Assembly (NCBI GenBank): GCA_003599275.1
Contig: QZJG01000052.1
Span: 1 to 42,076 of the forward strand
Length of the DNA: 42,076 nt
Source: Nitrospiraceae bacterium
Lineage (GTDB): Bacteria; Nitrospirota; Thermodesulfovibrionia; UBA6902
Direction of reading: 5' to 3'
In this document: piece by piece, positions 16,482 through 24,211 of the stretch
Layout of the letters: each line of letters begins with the position of its first letter
How positions within the stretch are numbered: position 1 is the stretch's first letter
Made by a program: the position numbers and the translations under genes
Notes under the pieces: model-generated
What the model was told of the DNA's origin: nothing
Databases searched by the model: none
Seen by the model: the letters and a program-made list of their open reading frames with translations, nothing else

Positions 16482-18575
16482 ATGCCGAAAGGGTTATACA
16501 TAACAGGAACAGTGCCCAGAAGCGGAAAGTCCGTAGTTGTGCTTGGAATAATGGAAATGCTTTCCGGTCATGGACGAAAACCCGGTTTTTTCAGACCTGT
16601 GATTTATCCCGGAGAAGACGGTGACAGCCTCCTCAGACTGATATCAACACGATATGCCCTTGAATGCGCTGCAGATGAAATGTTCGGCTGCACCTCTGAG
16701 GAAGTGCGGGAGTTCATTGCGGAGGGACGTATAAATGATCTCTACAGTCATGTCCTTGAGAAATATAAAAGACTTGAGGCCCGCTGCGACTTTATTGTCT
16801 GTGCGGGGACCGACTTCACTGCCATGGCAATCGGTTTTGAGTTTGAATTCAATATCGAGATGGCCAACCATCTCGGCATCCCGCTGCTCCCCGTAGTAAA
16901 AGGAGACGGGAGAGACTCAAGGGACATAGTGGAGTCCGTGCGGGTATTGGAAAAGTCCGTCAAAAATAAAAAGGGTGAGCTCCTTGCCGTTATCGTCAAC
17001 CGCGTTGCCGCTGATGAGCGCGATAATATCGAAGCGCGGTTGAGACAGGAGTTTATCAGCTCGTTTCCTGTCTATGTGCTTCCCGATCACAGCCTTTTGA
17101 ACAAACCTTCTGTCGGCGAAATAGCGAGGCTCCTGAAGGCGGAATTGATCAGCGGCGACATCGAGGGGCTTGACAGGGAGATCAGAAACTACAAGGTGGC
17201 CGCAATGGAATTGCCCCATTTCCTTGAGCATGTCGAAGACGGGAGCCTCATCATAACCCCCGGCGACCGTTCCGATATAATCCTGGGCTCCATCCTCGCC
17301 GATGCCTCCCGGTCCTACCCTCAGATAGCCGGGATAATTCTCACAGGCAACCTTAAACCTGCAAGCCAGATAGTCCGTCTGCTTTCAGGACTCAGGAGGT
17401 CGCCTGTGCCCATCCTGTCCATCCCTACCGATACTTTTACAACTGCAATGAATGTAAATGCCATTGAGGGCACCATGGCCCCGGAAAACAGGAGGAAGAC
17501 CGCCGCGGCCCTCGGCATAGTAGAGGCAAATATAAATTTCGGCGAAATTGAGCAGCGAATTGCCGTGGCCCGCTCCAGCCGTGTTACGCCGCTCATGTTT
17601 GAATATGAGCTGATTCAACGGGCACAGAAAGAGCGCAAGCGCATAGTCCTTCCCGAAGGCACGGATGAACGGATACTCAGGGCCTGTGAAATCCTTCTTC
17701 TCCGCAATGTGGCCGATATCACGCTGTTAGGAAATCCCGACGAAGTAGGCCGGAAGATCACGGACCTCGGTCTTTCGCTGGACCGGATACGCATAATTGA
17801 TCCGGCAACCTCGGAACTCCGGCAGACCTACGCGGAGACGTATTATGAACTAAGAAAACATAAAGGCGTCTCATACCAGACAGCTTACGATGCCATATCG
17901 GATGTGAGCTATTTCGGGACAATGATGGTGCATCTCGGTCATGCTGACGGCATGGTCTCAGGTGCGGTGCATACGACACAGCAAACCATTCGCCCGGCCT
18001 TTGAGATCATCAAGACGAAACCGGGCTGCTCCATTGTCTCCAGTGTCTTTCTTATGTGTCTTGCGGACCATGTATCTGTCTACGGCGATTGCGCGGTAAA
18101 TCCAAATCCTACAGCTCAGCAGCTTGCCGACATAGCCGTCAGCTCTGCGGACACGGCCCGCATGTTCTCTATCGAACCGTATATTGCCATGCTCTCCTAC
18201 TCTACAGGTGAATCGGGAAAAGGCGAGGATGTGGAGCGCGTCAGGGAGGCAACAGAGATAGTCCGCAGGCTGAGACCTGATCTGAAAGTTGAGGGGCCGA
18301 TCCAGTATGATGCAGCCGTTGACGCGAGCGTTGCCAAAACAAAGATGCCTGACAGTGAAGTGGCGGGCCATGCCACAGTCTTTATTTTCCCCGACCTCAA
18401 CACAGGCAACAATACATATAAGGCAGTCCAGCGGTCCGCCAATGCCGTGGCAATAGGGCCTGTATTGCAGGGACTCAGAAAACCTGTGAACGACCTCAGC
18501 AGGGGATGCACAGTTACTGATATTGTAAACACCGTCGCAATTACCGCAATCCAGGCGCAGGCGGCTGCGGTATAA
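16482..18575 (+). CDS. pta: Phosphate acetyltransferase, long form
   Basis: A 697-residue long-form Pta that converts acetyl-CoA and phosphate to acetyl phosphate. Three regions are visible: an N-terminal P-loop/BioD-like domain (ITGTVPRSGKSVVVLG, residues about 1-210); a DRTGG domain (about 215-330); and the PTA/PTB catalytic domain from about residue 375 (RIVLPEGTDERILRACE, later SYSTGESGKGEDVERVREAT and the FPDLNTGNNTYKAVQR signature). GAGGAG precedes the ATG. It sits 10 nt after pyk, and ackA follows after 238 nt. The N-terminal domains in this family are regulatory and control allosteric response, though their effectors here are unknown. Confidence 0.97.
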   Translation: MPKGLYITGTVPRSGKSVVVLGIMEMLSGHGRKPGFFRPVIYPGEDGDSLLRLISTRYALECAADEMFGCTSEEVREFIAEGRINDLYSHVLEKYKRLEARCDFIVCAGTDFTAMAIGFEFEFNIEMANHLGIPLLPVVKGDGRDSRDIVESVRVLEKSVKNKKGELLAVIVNRVAADERDNIEARLRQEFISSFPVYVLPDHSLLNKPSVGEIARLLKAELISGDIEGLDREIRNYKVAAMELPHFLEHVEDGSLIITPGDRSDIILGSILADASRSYPQIAGIILTGNLKPASQIVRLLSGLRRSPVPILSIPTDTFTTAMNVNAIEGTMAPENRRKTAAALGIVEANINFGEIEQRIAVARSSRVTPLMFEYELIQRAQKERKRIVLPEGTDERILRACEILLLRNVADITLLGNPDEVGRKITDLGLSLDRIRIIDPATSELRQTYAETYYELRKHKGVSYQTAYDAISDVSYFGTMMVHLGHADGMVSGAVHTTQQTIRPAFEIIKTKPGCSIVSSVFLMCLADHVSVYGDCAVNPNPTAQQLADIAVSSADTARMFSIEPYIAMLSYSTGESGKGEDVERVREATEIVRRLRPDLKVEGPIQYDAAVDASVAKTKMPDSEVAGHATVFIFPDLNTGNNTYKAVQRSANAVAIGPVLQGLRKPVNDLSRGCTVTDIVNTVAITAIQAQAAAV

Positions 18576-18813
18576 CCATGTTAGTAATCTTCAAACATCT
18601 TAAAATTTATTTAAGTTCTTTGCGCAGACATGAAAGCCTGTTTCAGAATCTCTATAATCGACAGGAAAGGCATATTACATTATTGCTTCGAGCTGTTTTT
18701 TTTATTTCTTTTTATCTAATCCCTACTCCCTGTCCCCTGATCCCTTTTCAATGGTGTCGTATAGAAATTCTTCACAGGCCTCCATGTCTGCAACCATTGG
18801 AACAGAGTTCAAT

Positions 18814-20022
18814 ATGAATGTCCTTGTAATCAATTCAGGCAGCTCCTCCATCAAATATCAGATATTCAATATGTCCGACAACAGCGTGCCTGCTTCAGGC
18901 GTCATTGAGCGCATCGGAGAACCCCAAAGCAGCCTGAAGCACAGATGGCTGAAGGCTGATGGGGAATATGCAGAAATATCTCTGACACAGTATGTTGCTG
19001 ATCATAAAGAGGGTTTTCAATGGATTACCGATGTATCGGAAGATACCGGTTTAACGAAGCAATTGAAGGAGCTCTTCGGCATAGGCCACCGCGTTGTGCA
19101 TGGAGGCGAAATTTTTCACGAGCCTACTGTAATAAATGAAAAAGTGATTGCAGCGATACGTGAAATGGTCCCACTTGCTCCGCTTCATAATCCTGCCAAC
19201 CTTGTCGCCATTGAAGCTGCCCTGAAAGCATACCCGGATGTTCCGCAGGTCGCTGTCTTTGATACGGCATTTCATCAAACCATGCCCCCGCATGCGTTCC
19301 ATTATGCAGTCCCTTATGAACTCTATAACAAATACAATGTCCGGCGTTACGGGTTTCACGGCACCTCGCACCAGTTTGTTTCCAGACAGGCGGCTGCTTA
19401 TCTTGGAAGGCCGCTGAAAGAGCTGGACCTGATCACCCTGCACCTCGGCAATGGCGCCAGTGCAGCGGCTGTCAAGGGAGGCAGAAGTATAGATACTTCG
19501 ATGGGACTGACCCCCCTTGAAGGCCTGATTATGGGGACACGGTGCGGAGATATTGATCCGTCCCTGCCTTTTTATATTGCACAGAGAAGCGGTATGTCCA
19601 TGAACGATATCGACAAAATGCTTAATAAAGAGAGCGGACTTAAAGGCATCTGCGGCGCAAACGACATGAGGGAAATTATCAGCCGTGCAGAGGAAAATGA
19701 TGTCCTGGCGGCGCTGTCTCTCGATATGTTCTGCTACCGCATAAAAAAATATATCGGCGCATACTATGCCGTCCTGGGCGGAACCGATGCCGTCATATTT
19801 ACAGGAGGCATTGGAGAAAACGCAGCGCTTGTAAGAAAGAAGTGCTGCGAAGGTTTAGATGGTCTGGGCGTAAGTATTGATACTGAGAAAAACAACTCCC
19901 CCTCAGGTGAGGCCCGTGAAATAAACCGGAGCGCTTCTCCTGTAAAAGTGCTTGTCATTCCTGCCAATGAAGAGCTTGAGATCGCTGTCCAGACTGTAGA
20001 GACGATCCTTGCAGCAAAATGA
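18814..20022 (+). CDS. ackA: Acetate kinase
   Basis: A 402-residue acetokinase that turns acetyl phosphate and ADP into acetate and ATP. The signatures NSGSSSIKYQIF near the N-terminus, HRVVHGG, VFDTAFHQTMP, GFHGTSHQFVS and LHLGNGAS are all intact. The ATG at 18814 is the family N-terminus. An in-frame ATG at 18751 would add 21 residues unlike any acetate kinase, and those extra codons lie in an intergenic stretch that is rich in C/T runs. The 238-nt gap after pta has no clear promoter. The Shine-Dalgarno is weak (AGAG about 10 nt upstream). Together with Pta it completes ATP-yielding acetate production. Confidence 0.97.
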   Translation: MNVLVINSGSSSIKYQIFNMSDNSVPASGVIERIGEPQSSLKHRWLKADGEYAEISLTQYVADHKEGFQWITDVSEDTGLTKQLKELFGIGHRVVHGGEIFHEPTVINEKVIAAIREMVPLAPLHNPANLVAIEAALKAYPDVPQVAVFDTAFHQTMPPHAFHYAVPYELYNKYNVRRYGFHGTSHQFVSRQAAAYLGRPLKELDLITLHLGNGASAAAVKGGRSIDTSMGLTPLEGLIMGTRCGDIDPSLPFYIAQRSGMSMNDIDKMLNKESGLKGICGANDMREIISRAEENDVLAALSLDMFCYRIKKYIGAYYAVLGGTDAVIFTGGIGENAALVRKKCCEGLDGLGVSIDTEKNNSPSGEAREINRSASPVKVLVIPANEELEIAVQTVETILAAK

Positions 20023-20163
20023 CCTGTATTCAGTATTACGTAATTGGTTTCGGACTATTGGAAAGTTAATGAATAACAAAAGTCAACTGAACAATTACTG
20101 CGCAATTTGACAAGGCAAGGTTGACAATGAAGGCCATGAAAATGTTACTTTATATGCACTTGA

Positions 20164-20238
20164 AGGCGCGTAGCTCAGTGGGAGAGCGCTTCCTTGACAC
20201 GGAAGAGGTCAGGGGTTCGATACCCCTCGTGCCTACCA
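20164..20238 (+). tRNA. tRNA-Val (anticodon GAC)
   Basis: The full cloverleaf can be folded by eye. The acceptor AGGCGCG pairs with CGTGCCT with one G-U, followed by the D arm GCTC/GAGC, the anticodon stem CTTCC/GGAAG with loop TTGACAC, the T arm AGGGG/CCCCT with TTCGATA, discriminator A and an encoded CCA (20236-20238). The anticodon GAC reads Val. A TTGACA at 20121 could be a -35, but a good -10 at the right spacing is not evident. Confidence 0.97.
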
Positions 20239-20254
20239 TTTTTTAGAATGATAA

Positions 20255-20327
20255 ATTAGGAATTAAGAATTAGGAATGGATTTTCCTCCTCAATTTTCAA
20301 TTCGTAATTACTAATTCTTTTAGGAGG
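20255..20327 (+). promoter_or_regulatory. thrS mRNA leader with an anti-Shine-Dalgarno segment
   Basis: CCTCCT (20285-20290) is perfectly complementary to the thrS ribosome-binding site AGGAGG (20322-20327), 31 nt apart. In addition, an AT-rich left arm (about 20255-20277, with AAGAATTAGGAAT) and a right arm (about 20291-20320, with TTACTAATTCTTTT) are inverted copies whose loop would expose CCTCCT. Two partly exclusive folds could therefore hide or free the ribosome-binding site. No T-box features are visible. Confidence 0.45.
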
Positions 20328-20332
20328 CTTAC

Positions 20333-22081
20333 ATTTTAGAAGAACCGCAAAACGATAAGGAATTTCTCAACACCTACCGCCACAGCACTTCACATATTAT
20401 GGCGCACGCGGTCAAAGAGCTTTTCCCGAACACAAAACTTGCCATCGGTCCCGCTATCCCTGACGGCTTCTATTATGATTTCGATTGCGATCATTCCTTT
20501 ACACAGGAAGACCTGCCGCGCATTGAAGAAAAGATGAAGGAAATCATAAAAGCCAATAAACCTTTCACACGAAAAGAGCTCTCGAAGGAAGAGGCCATAA
20601 AGTTTTTTCAGGAAAGCGGTGAAACGTATAAGGTTGAGCTGATAAGTGAAATTACAGACGAAACAGTGTCCCTTTACGAAGAAGATAATTTCATCGACCT
20701 CTGCCGCGGGCCGCACCTTGGATCAACCGGGAAGATAAAAGCCTTCAAACTTCTTTCAGTAGCGGGCGCGTACTGGAGGGGTAACGAAAAGAACAAGATG
20801 CTTCAGCGTATTTACGGAGTTTCGTTCACTACTAAAGATGAGTTAAAAAAGCACCTCGACTTCCTCGAAGAGGTCAAGAAAAGAGACCACAGGCGACTCG
20901 GTAAAGAACTTGATCTTTTCAGCATGAATGATGAAATCGGGCCAGGACTCGTCCTGTGGCATCCGAGAGGTGCGGCGATCAGAAGGGTAATAGAGAATTT
21001 CTGGCTCGATGAGCACCACAGGGCGGATTACCAGATACTTTACACCCCGCACATGGCGAAACTCGATTTATGGAAAAAGACAGGTCATCTTGATTTTTAC
21101 AGAGAGAACATGTACTCGCCGATGGAGATCGAGGGGCTTGAATATGAAATCAAACCCATGAACTGTCCGTTCCACGTGTCTATTTTTAAAAGTCATCTGA
21201 GAAGCTACAGAGACCTGCCGGTCCGGTTTGCCGAACTCGGCACCGTTTACAGATACGAGCGCTCCGGGGTGCTTCACGGCCTCCTCAGAGTAAGAGGTTT
21301 TACACAGGATGACGCTCATATATTCTGCAGGGAAGACCAGATCGAAGATGAAGTATTAAGGGTGCTGGAATTTACGTTGTTTATTCTTAAGACATTCGGG
21401 TTTTCCGATTACGATATCTACCTTTCAACAAGACCTGAGAAATATGTGGGAACAGATGAAGCATGGAAAAAAGCGACCGGGGCGCTTGAGAACGCCCTTG
21501 CGCATAAGGGACTGAATTATGAAGTTGACCCTGGTGAGGGTGTATTCTACGGTCCGAAAATTGATATCAAGGTAAGGGATTCCCTCGGACGTCAGTGGCA
21601 GTGCAGCACAATACAGGTTGATTTCAATGTGCCGGAACGACTGGATATCAACTACAGAGGCGCCGACAGCAAAGAGTACAGGCCGATAATGATACACCGT
21701 GCGCTGATGGGGTCCCTCGAGCGCTTTTTCGGCGTACTTATAGAGCACTATGGTGGCGCATTCCCGTTATGGCTGTCTCCAGTGCAAATATCTCTATTGA
21801 CTATTTCCGAAAGACATGTAGAATATTGCAGCGGGATACGGAAATCTCTGATCAATGAAGGATTCAGGGTTGACATGGACGAAGAAAATGAGAAAATAGG
21901 TTATAAAATAAGGAAAGCCGCTGTATTAAAAACGCCGTATATGTGTATAATAGGCGACAAGGAAATGGAAAATAATACGGTAAACATCAGAAAAAGAAAT
22001 GGAGAAAACATAGGGGAAATGTCGCTGGAAAAACTGACGGCGTTCCTCAGGGAAGAAATATCCATCAGGAGGGAATCATAG
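20333..22081 (+). CDS. thrS: Threonyl-tRNA synthetase, without TGS domain, ATT start
   Basis: The frame is closed by TAG at 20321-20323. The first ATG, at 20399, would remove the essential editing-site pair H17 and H21 of RHSTSH. Between them the only plausible start is ATT at 20333, exactly 5 nt after AGGAGG. The predicted 582 residues contain the editing domain (HxxxH plus CRGPH at about 124-128), class II motifs (RYERSGVLHGLLRVRGFTQDD), the MNCPFH zinc region and the C-terminal anticodon-binding domain. The enzyme charges tRNA-Thr. The usual N-terminal TGS domain of about 60 residues is absent, although the editing domain is present. infC overlaps its stop by 4 nt. Confidence 0.93.
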   Translation: MLEEPQNDKEFLNTYRHSTSHIMAHAVKELFPNTKLAIGPAIPDGFYYDFDCDHSFTQEDLPRIEEKMKEIIKANKPFTRKELSKEEAIKFFQESGETYKVELISEITDETVSLYEEDNFIDLCRGPHLGSTGKIKAFKLLSVAGAYWRGNEKNKMLQRIYGVSFTTKDELKKHLDFLEEVKKRDHRRLGKELDLFSMNDEIGPGLVLWHPRGAAIRRVIENFWLDEHHRADYQILYTPHMAKLDLWKKTGHLDFYRENMYSPMEIEGLEYEIKPMNCPFHVSIFKSHLRSYRDLPVRFAELGTVYRYERSGVLHGLLRVRGFTQDDAHIFCREDQIEDEVLRVLEFTLFILKTFGFSDYDIYLSTRPEKYVGTDEAWKKATGALENALAHKGLNYEVDPGEGVFYGPKIDIKVRDSLGRQWQCSTIQVDFNVPERLDINYRGADSKEYRPIMIHRALMGSLERFFGVLIEHYGGAFPLWLSPVQISLLTISERHVEYCSGIRKSLINEGFRVDMDEENEKIGYKIRKAAVLKTPYMCIIGDKEMENNTVNIRKRNGENIGEMSLEKLTAFLREEISIRRES

Positions 22082-22575
22082 AAAAAGAGTTACGAATAAA
22101 CAGGTGGATCCGGGCAAAAGAAGTAAGGGTAATAGACCATGACGGCGGCCAGTTGGGCGTTATGGATATCAGAAGCGCCATCAAGCGCGCACAAGAGCAG
22201 GAATTTGATCTTGTTGAAGTTGCACCCGGGGCAGCGCCTCCCGTGTGCAGGATAATGGATTACGGCAAATACCGTTACCAGCAGAGCAAGAAACATTCTA
22301 CAAAACAAAGGACCATATCCCTTAAAGAAATAAAACTGAGACCCCAGATAAATGAACATGATCTGCTTTTCAAACTGAAAAGCATAAAAAAATTTCTTGA
22401 ACATGGAGACAAAGCTAAAATCACGATGATGTTCAGAGGCAGAGAGATTGTTCATGCTTCAATCGGAAAAAAGGTTTTTGAGCGCATAATTGCAGAATTC
22501 TTATCGGCAGCGAATATAGAGCAACCGGCCAGAATGGAAGGCAACCGCATGACAATGGTCCTTGCCCCTAAATAG
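22078..22575 (+). CDS. infC: Translation initiation factor IF-3, ATA start
   Basis: IF-3, 165 residues, with both domains. The N-domain starts at ELRINRWIRAKEVRVID and continues DLVEVAPGAAPPVCRIMDYGK. The C-domain carries KEIKLRPQINEHD and GDKAKITMMFRGRE. No ATG, GTG or TTG occurs in frame for more than 60 nt upstream, and the next one downstream (TTG 22153) would delete the conserved N-terminal 25 residues. The ATA at 22078 sits 5 nt after AGGAGG (22067-22072) and overlaps the thrS stop as ATAG. IF-3 itself discriminates against noncanonical starts, and E. coli infC uses AUU for autoregulation, so an AUA start here fits that logic. rpmI and rplT, which normally follow, are missing: the next gene is on the other strand. 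Confidence 0.95.
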   Translation: MEKELRINRWIRAKEVRVIDHDGGQLGVMDIRSAIKRAQEQEFDLVEVAPGAAPPVCRIMDYGKYRYQQSKKHSTKQRTISLKEIKLRPQINEHDLLFKLKSIKKFLEHGDKAKITMMFRGREIVHASIGKKVFERIIAEFLSAANIEQPARMEGNRMTMVLAPK

Positions 22576-22585
22576 GGGCTCAAGG
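22560..22585 (+). terminator. Hairpin over the infC stop codon
   Basis: CCTTG-CCCCTA pairs with TAGGGG-CAAGG around a 2-nt loop, with a small bulge. It spans the infC stop (TAG 22573-22575) and is followed by AATTTCTTT. It is probably the transcription stop for thrS-infC. Confidence 0.5.
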
Positions 22586-22623
22586 AATTTCTTTCGATAA
22601 CACTTTGTCTTTGCAATAACCAA

Positions 22624-23139
22624 CTATCTCCCCCTGAACAGAAACGGTTCCCTGTGTTCCAGTTCCTGCTTCAGCCTTATCACGGCAATCACCTTGTTGT
22701 CGGTTATTCTGTAACTTGTAACGAGGATATCGGAGTTTCCGAATTCCGTGAGGTGATATAACGGTCTCAATTCATACCCGATAGTAATCCCTTCTTTATC
22801 GGAAATCCGTCTCAATACGGACTGCCGAAAAGCACGATGGGAGCCGACAAATTTTTCCGCCCTCTCCAGTGCTTCTCCTGCAGAGATATTTTTCATTACC
22901 GTGTAATCATATTCCGAAGCAAGTATCTCAAAGAAATACCTGTCTCCTTCTTTATCGAGGACAGCTACGTTCTCCACATCTTCACTATATCTGCCGCCAT
23001 GAAGTATGAGGGTGAAAGTCCCCGCGATTTCTTCAGGCGCTGCCTGCCCGGTTGCCGTGTATTTTCCCGGAGCACAGGAATAAAGGCCCGTCAAAAGCAG
23101 GATGACCGCAAGTGTCACGGATTTCTTAAATGTATTCAT
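22624..23139 (-). CDS. Putative lipoprotein, 171 aa
   Basis: The N-terminus is a type II signal peptide: KK, a hydrophobic stretch (VTLAVILLLTGL) and the lipobox-like LYSC, giving acylated Cys at about residue 22. The mature part starts CAPGKYTATGQ and is mostly beta strands (FTLILHGGRY, YELRPLYHLTEFG, YRITDNKVIAVIRLK). I do not recognise the domain. It lies 65 nt downstream of the Slp-family lipoprotein on the same strand, suggesting that the two work at the same envelope site. The convergent thrS-infC unit ends just downstream. Confidence 0.75.
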   Translation of the reverse strand: MNTFKKSVTLAVILLLTGLYSCAPGKYTATGQAAPEEIAGTFTLILHGGRYSEDVENVAVLDKEGDRYFFEILASEYDYTVMKNISAGEALERAEKFVGSHRAFRQSVLRRISDKEGITIGYELRPLYHLTEFGNSDILVTSYRITDNKVIAVIRLKQELEHREPFLFRGR

Positions 23140-23204
23140 GCCGTCCTCCTCTTAATTTGTTTTTTACGGAAACAACTGTTTAACGTACAGACCGGAAAAT
23201 CCGG

Positions 23205-23786
23205 TCAATACCACCATCGCCGCCCCGGATAATGTGGCTGATCAGGATAATAGGGATTATGACGGTAATAATACGGCGTATAATAGGGCGGGGGATAATA
23301 CGGATAAGGGGAATAGGAAGGATAATAATCCGCCCCCATATACTCCTGCCACAGATAAATGTCTTTAATCTCAAACAGCGGGTAGACATATTCCATTTCT
23401 TCTATATGTCCCTTCCGTGTTCCGATAAATTCACCTGCGATGGTAATCTCCCTCTTTTCGCTGTAAATGAGGGGGTCCAGAAGTTCTTTCCCTCTGTAAA
23501 TCGCCAAATATCTTCCGGCTGAAGTTTCATATCCCCTCAGATAACCGAGAGAATCCACAGGCGCATAAATGGCCTCTATAAGGGAGCCTTCCTTTGTCAC
23601 GGTTGTTTTGACTATGATGCCACCAAGGATAAAAAGCCTCCCCGTATTGGACTCCGGATTTTGTTTAATCTCCGACAGCCTGAAATTATAGATACCTCTC
23701 TTCATGAGGTCTTCATTGAGGACAGGAGCGCAGGACATAAAAAAGACTGAAAGGTACATCATGAAAATATATTTCTTCATTTGCAT
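23205..23786 (-). CDS. Slp-family outer-membrane lipoprotein with Tyr/Pro-rich tail
   Basis: A 193-residue lipoprotein with signal peptide MKKYIFMMYLSVFFMSC (lipobox FMSC). The mature body resembles the Slp (starvation lipoprotein) family: ILGGIIVKTTVTKEGSLIEAIYAPVDSLGYL, AGRYLAIYRGKELLDPLIYSEKREITIAGEFIGTRKG, then YPLFEIKDIYLW. Slp proteins sit in the outer membrane and are linked to stress or stationary phase. The last 45 residues are dominated by Tyr and Pro (YYPSYSPYPYYPPPYYTPYYY), an addition outside the core. AGGA lies 6 nt before the ATG. The second lipoprotein gene follows downstream. Confidence 0.85.
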   Translation of the reverse strand: MQMKKYIFMMYLSVFFMSCAPVLNEDLMKRGIYNFRLSEIKQNPESNTGRLFILGGIIVKTTVTKEGSLIEAIYAPVDSLGYLRGYETSAGRYLAIYRGKELLDPLIYSEKREITIAGEFIGTRKGHIEEMEYVYPLFEIKDIYLWQEYMGADYYPSYSPYPYYPPPYYTPYYYRHNPYYPDQPHYPGRRWWY

Positions 23787-23876
23787 CGACCATCCTGTTG
23801 TTACTAACTATCTAATACTACAAATTTCAAAGGAATGCAATATGAAATATTACATGTATATGCAAAAAAAGAATAA

Positions 23877-23906
23877 TTGACTTGCCGGATATTCAGCGGC
23901 TAAAAT
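23877..23906 (+). promoter_or_regulatory. Promoter of the FmdB-like gene
   Basis: TTGACT (23877-23882), an 18-nt spacer and TAAAAT (23901-23906). A GGGAGG ribosome-binding site (23921-23926) follows, then the ATG at 23932. Spacing and order are standard for a sigma-70 promoter with a short leader. Confidence 0.65.
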
Positions 23907-23931
23907 AATTGAAAACTTACGGGAGGCAACC

Positions 23932-24135
23932 ATGCCGATTTACGAATACATATGTCTTAAATGCAATCACAAGTTCGCCCTTCTGCAGGGGCTGAATTCC
24001 GAGAAGAATACAGTATGCCCCGGTTGTTCCTCAAAAGAAGTAAAAAAAGTCGTCTCTTCTTTTAGCTGCTCATCAGGTCCGGGCGGCGGCGCTTCCTCCG
24101 CGATGCCTGTCTCCGGCTTTGGCGGCGGCGGTTGA
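23932..24135 (+). CDS. FmdB-type zinc-ribbon protein
   Basis: A 67-residue protein starting MPIYEYICLKCNHKFALLQG, the hallmark of the FmdB zinc-ribbon family. Two Cys pairs (CLKC and CPGC) form one zinc site, and a Gly/Ser-rich tail ends in GFGGGG. The family is suspected to act as a regulator (from FmdB of methylotrophs), but most members have no proven role. It has its own promoter and a strong ribosome-binding site. It converges on the HD-GYP gene, from which its stop is separated by 76 nt. Confidence 0.92.
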   Translation: MPIYEYICLKCNHKFALLQGLNSEKNTVCPGCSSKEVKKVVSSFSCSSGPGGGASSAMPVSGFGGGG

Positions 24136-24211
24136 GGCGTCTCTCACTGCTGAACAGGAAGTTCGGCACACTTCAATAAAGCTCCGGGGATTTATCCAAT
24201 TTGGGGAGGCG

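Noticed and set aside
18751-18813. N-terminal extension of acetate kinase
   Set aside because: The 21 extra residues do not fit the family, whose N-terminus MNVLVINSGSSS begins at 18814.
20121-20156. Complete sigma-70 promoter before the tRNA-Val gene
   Set aside because: A TTGACA is present, but no -10 of adequate quality lies 16-19 nt downstream.
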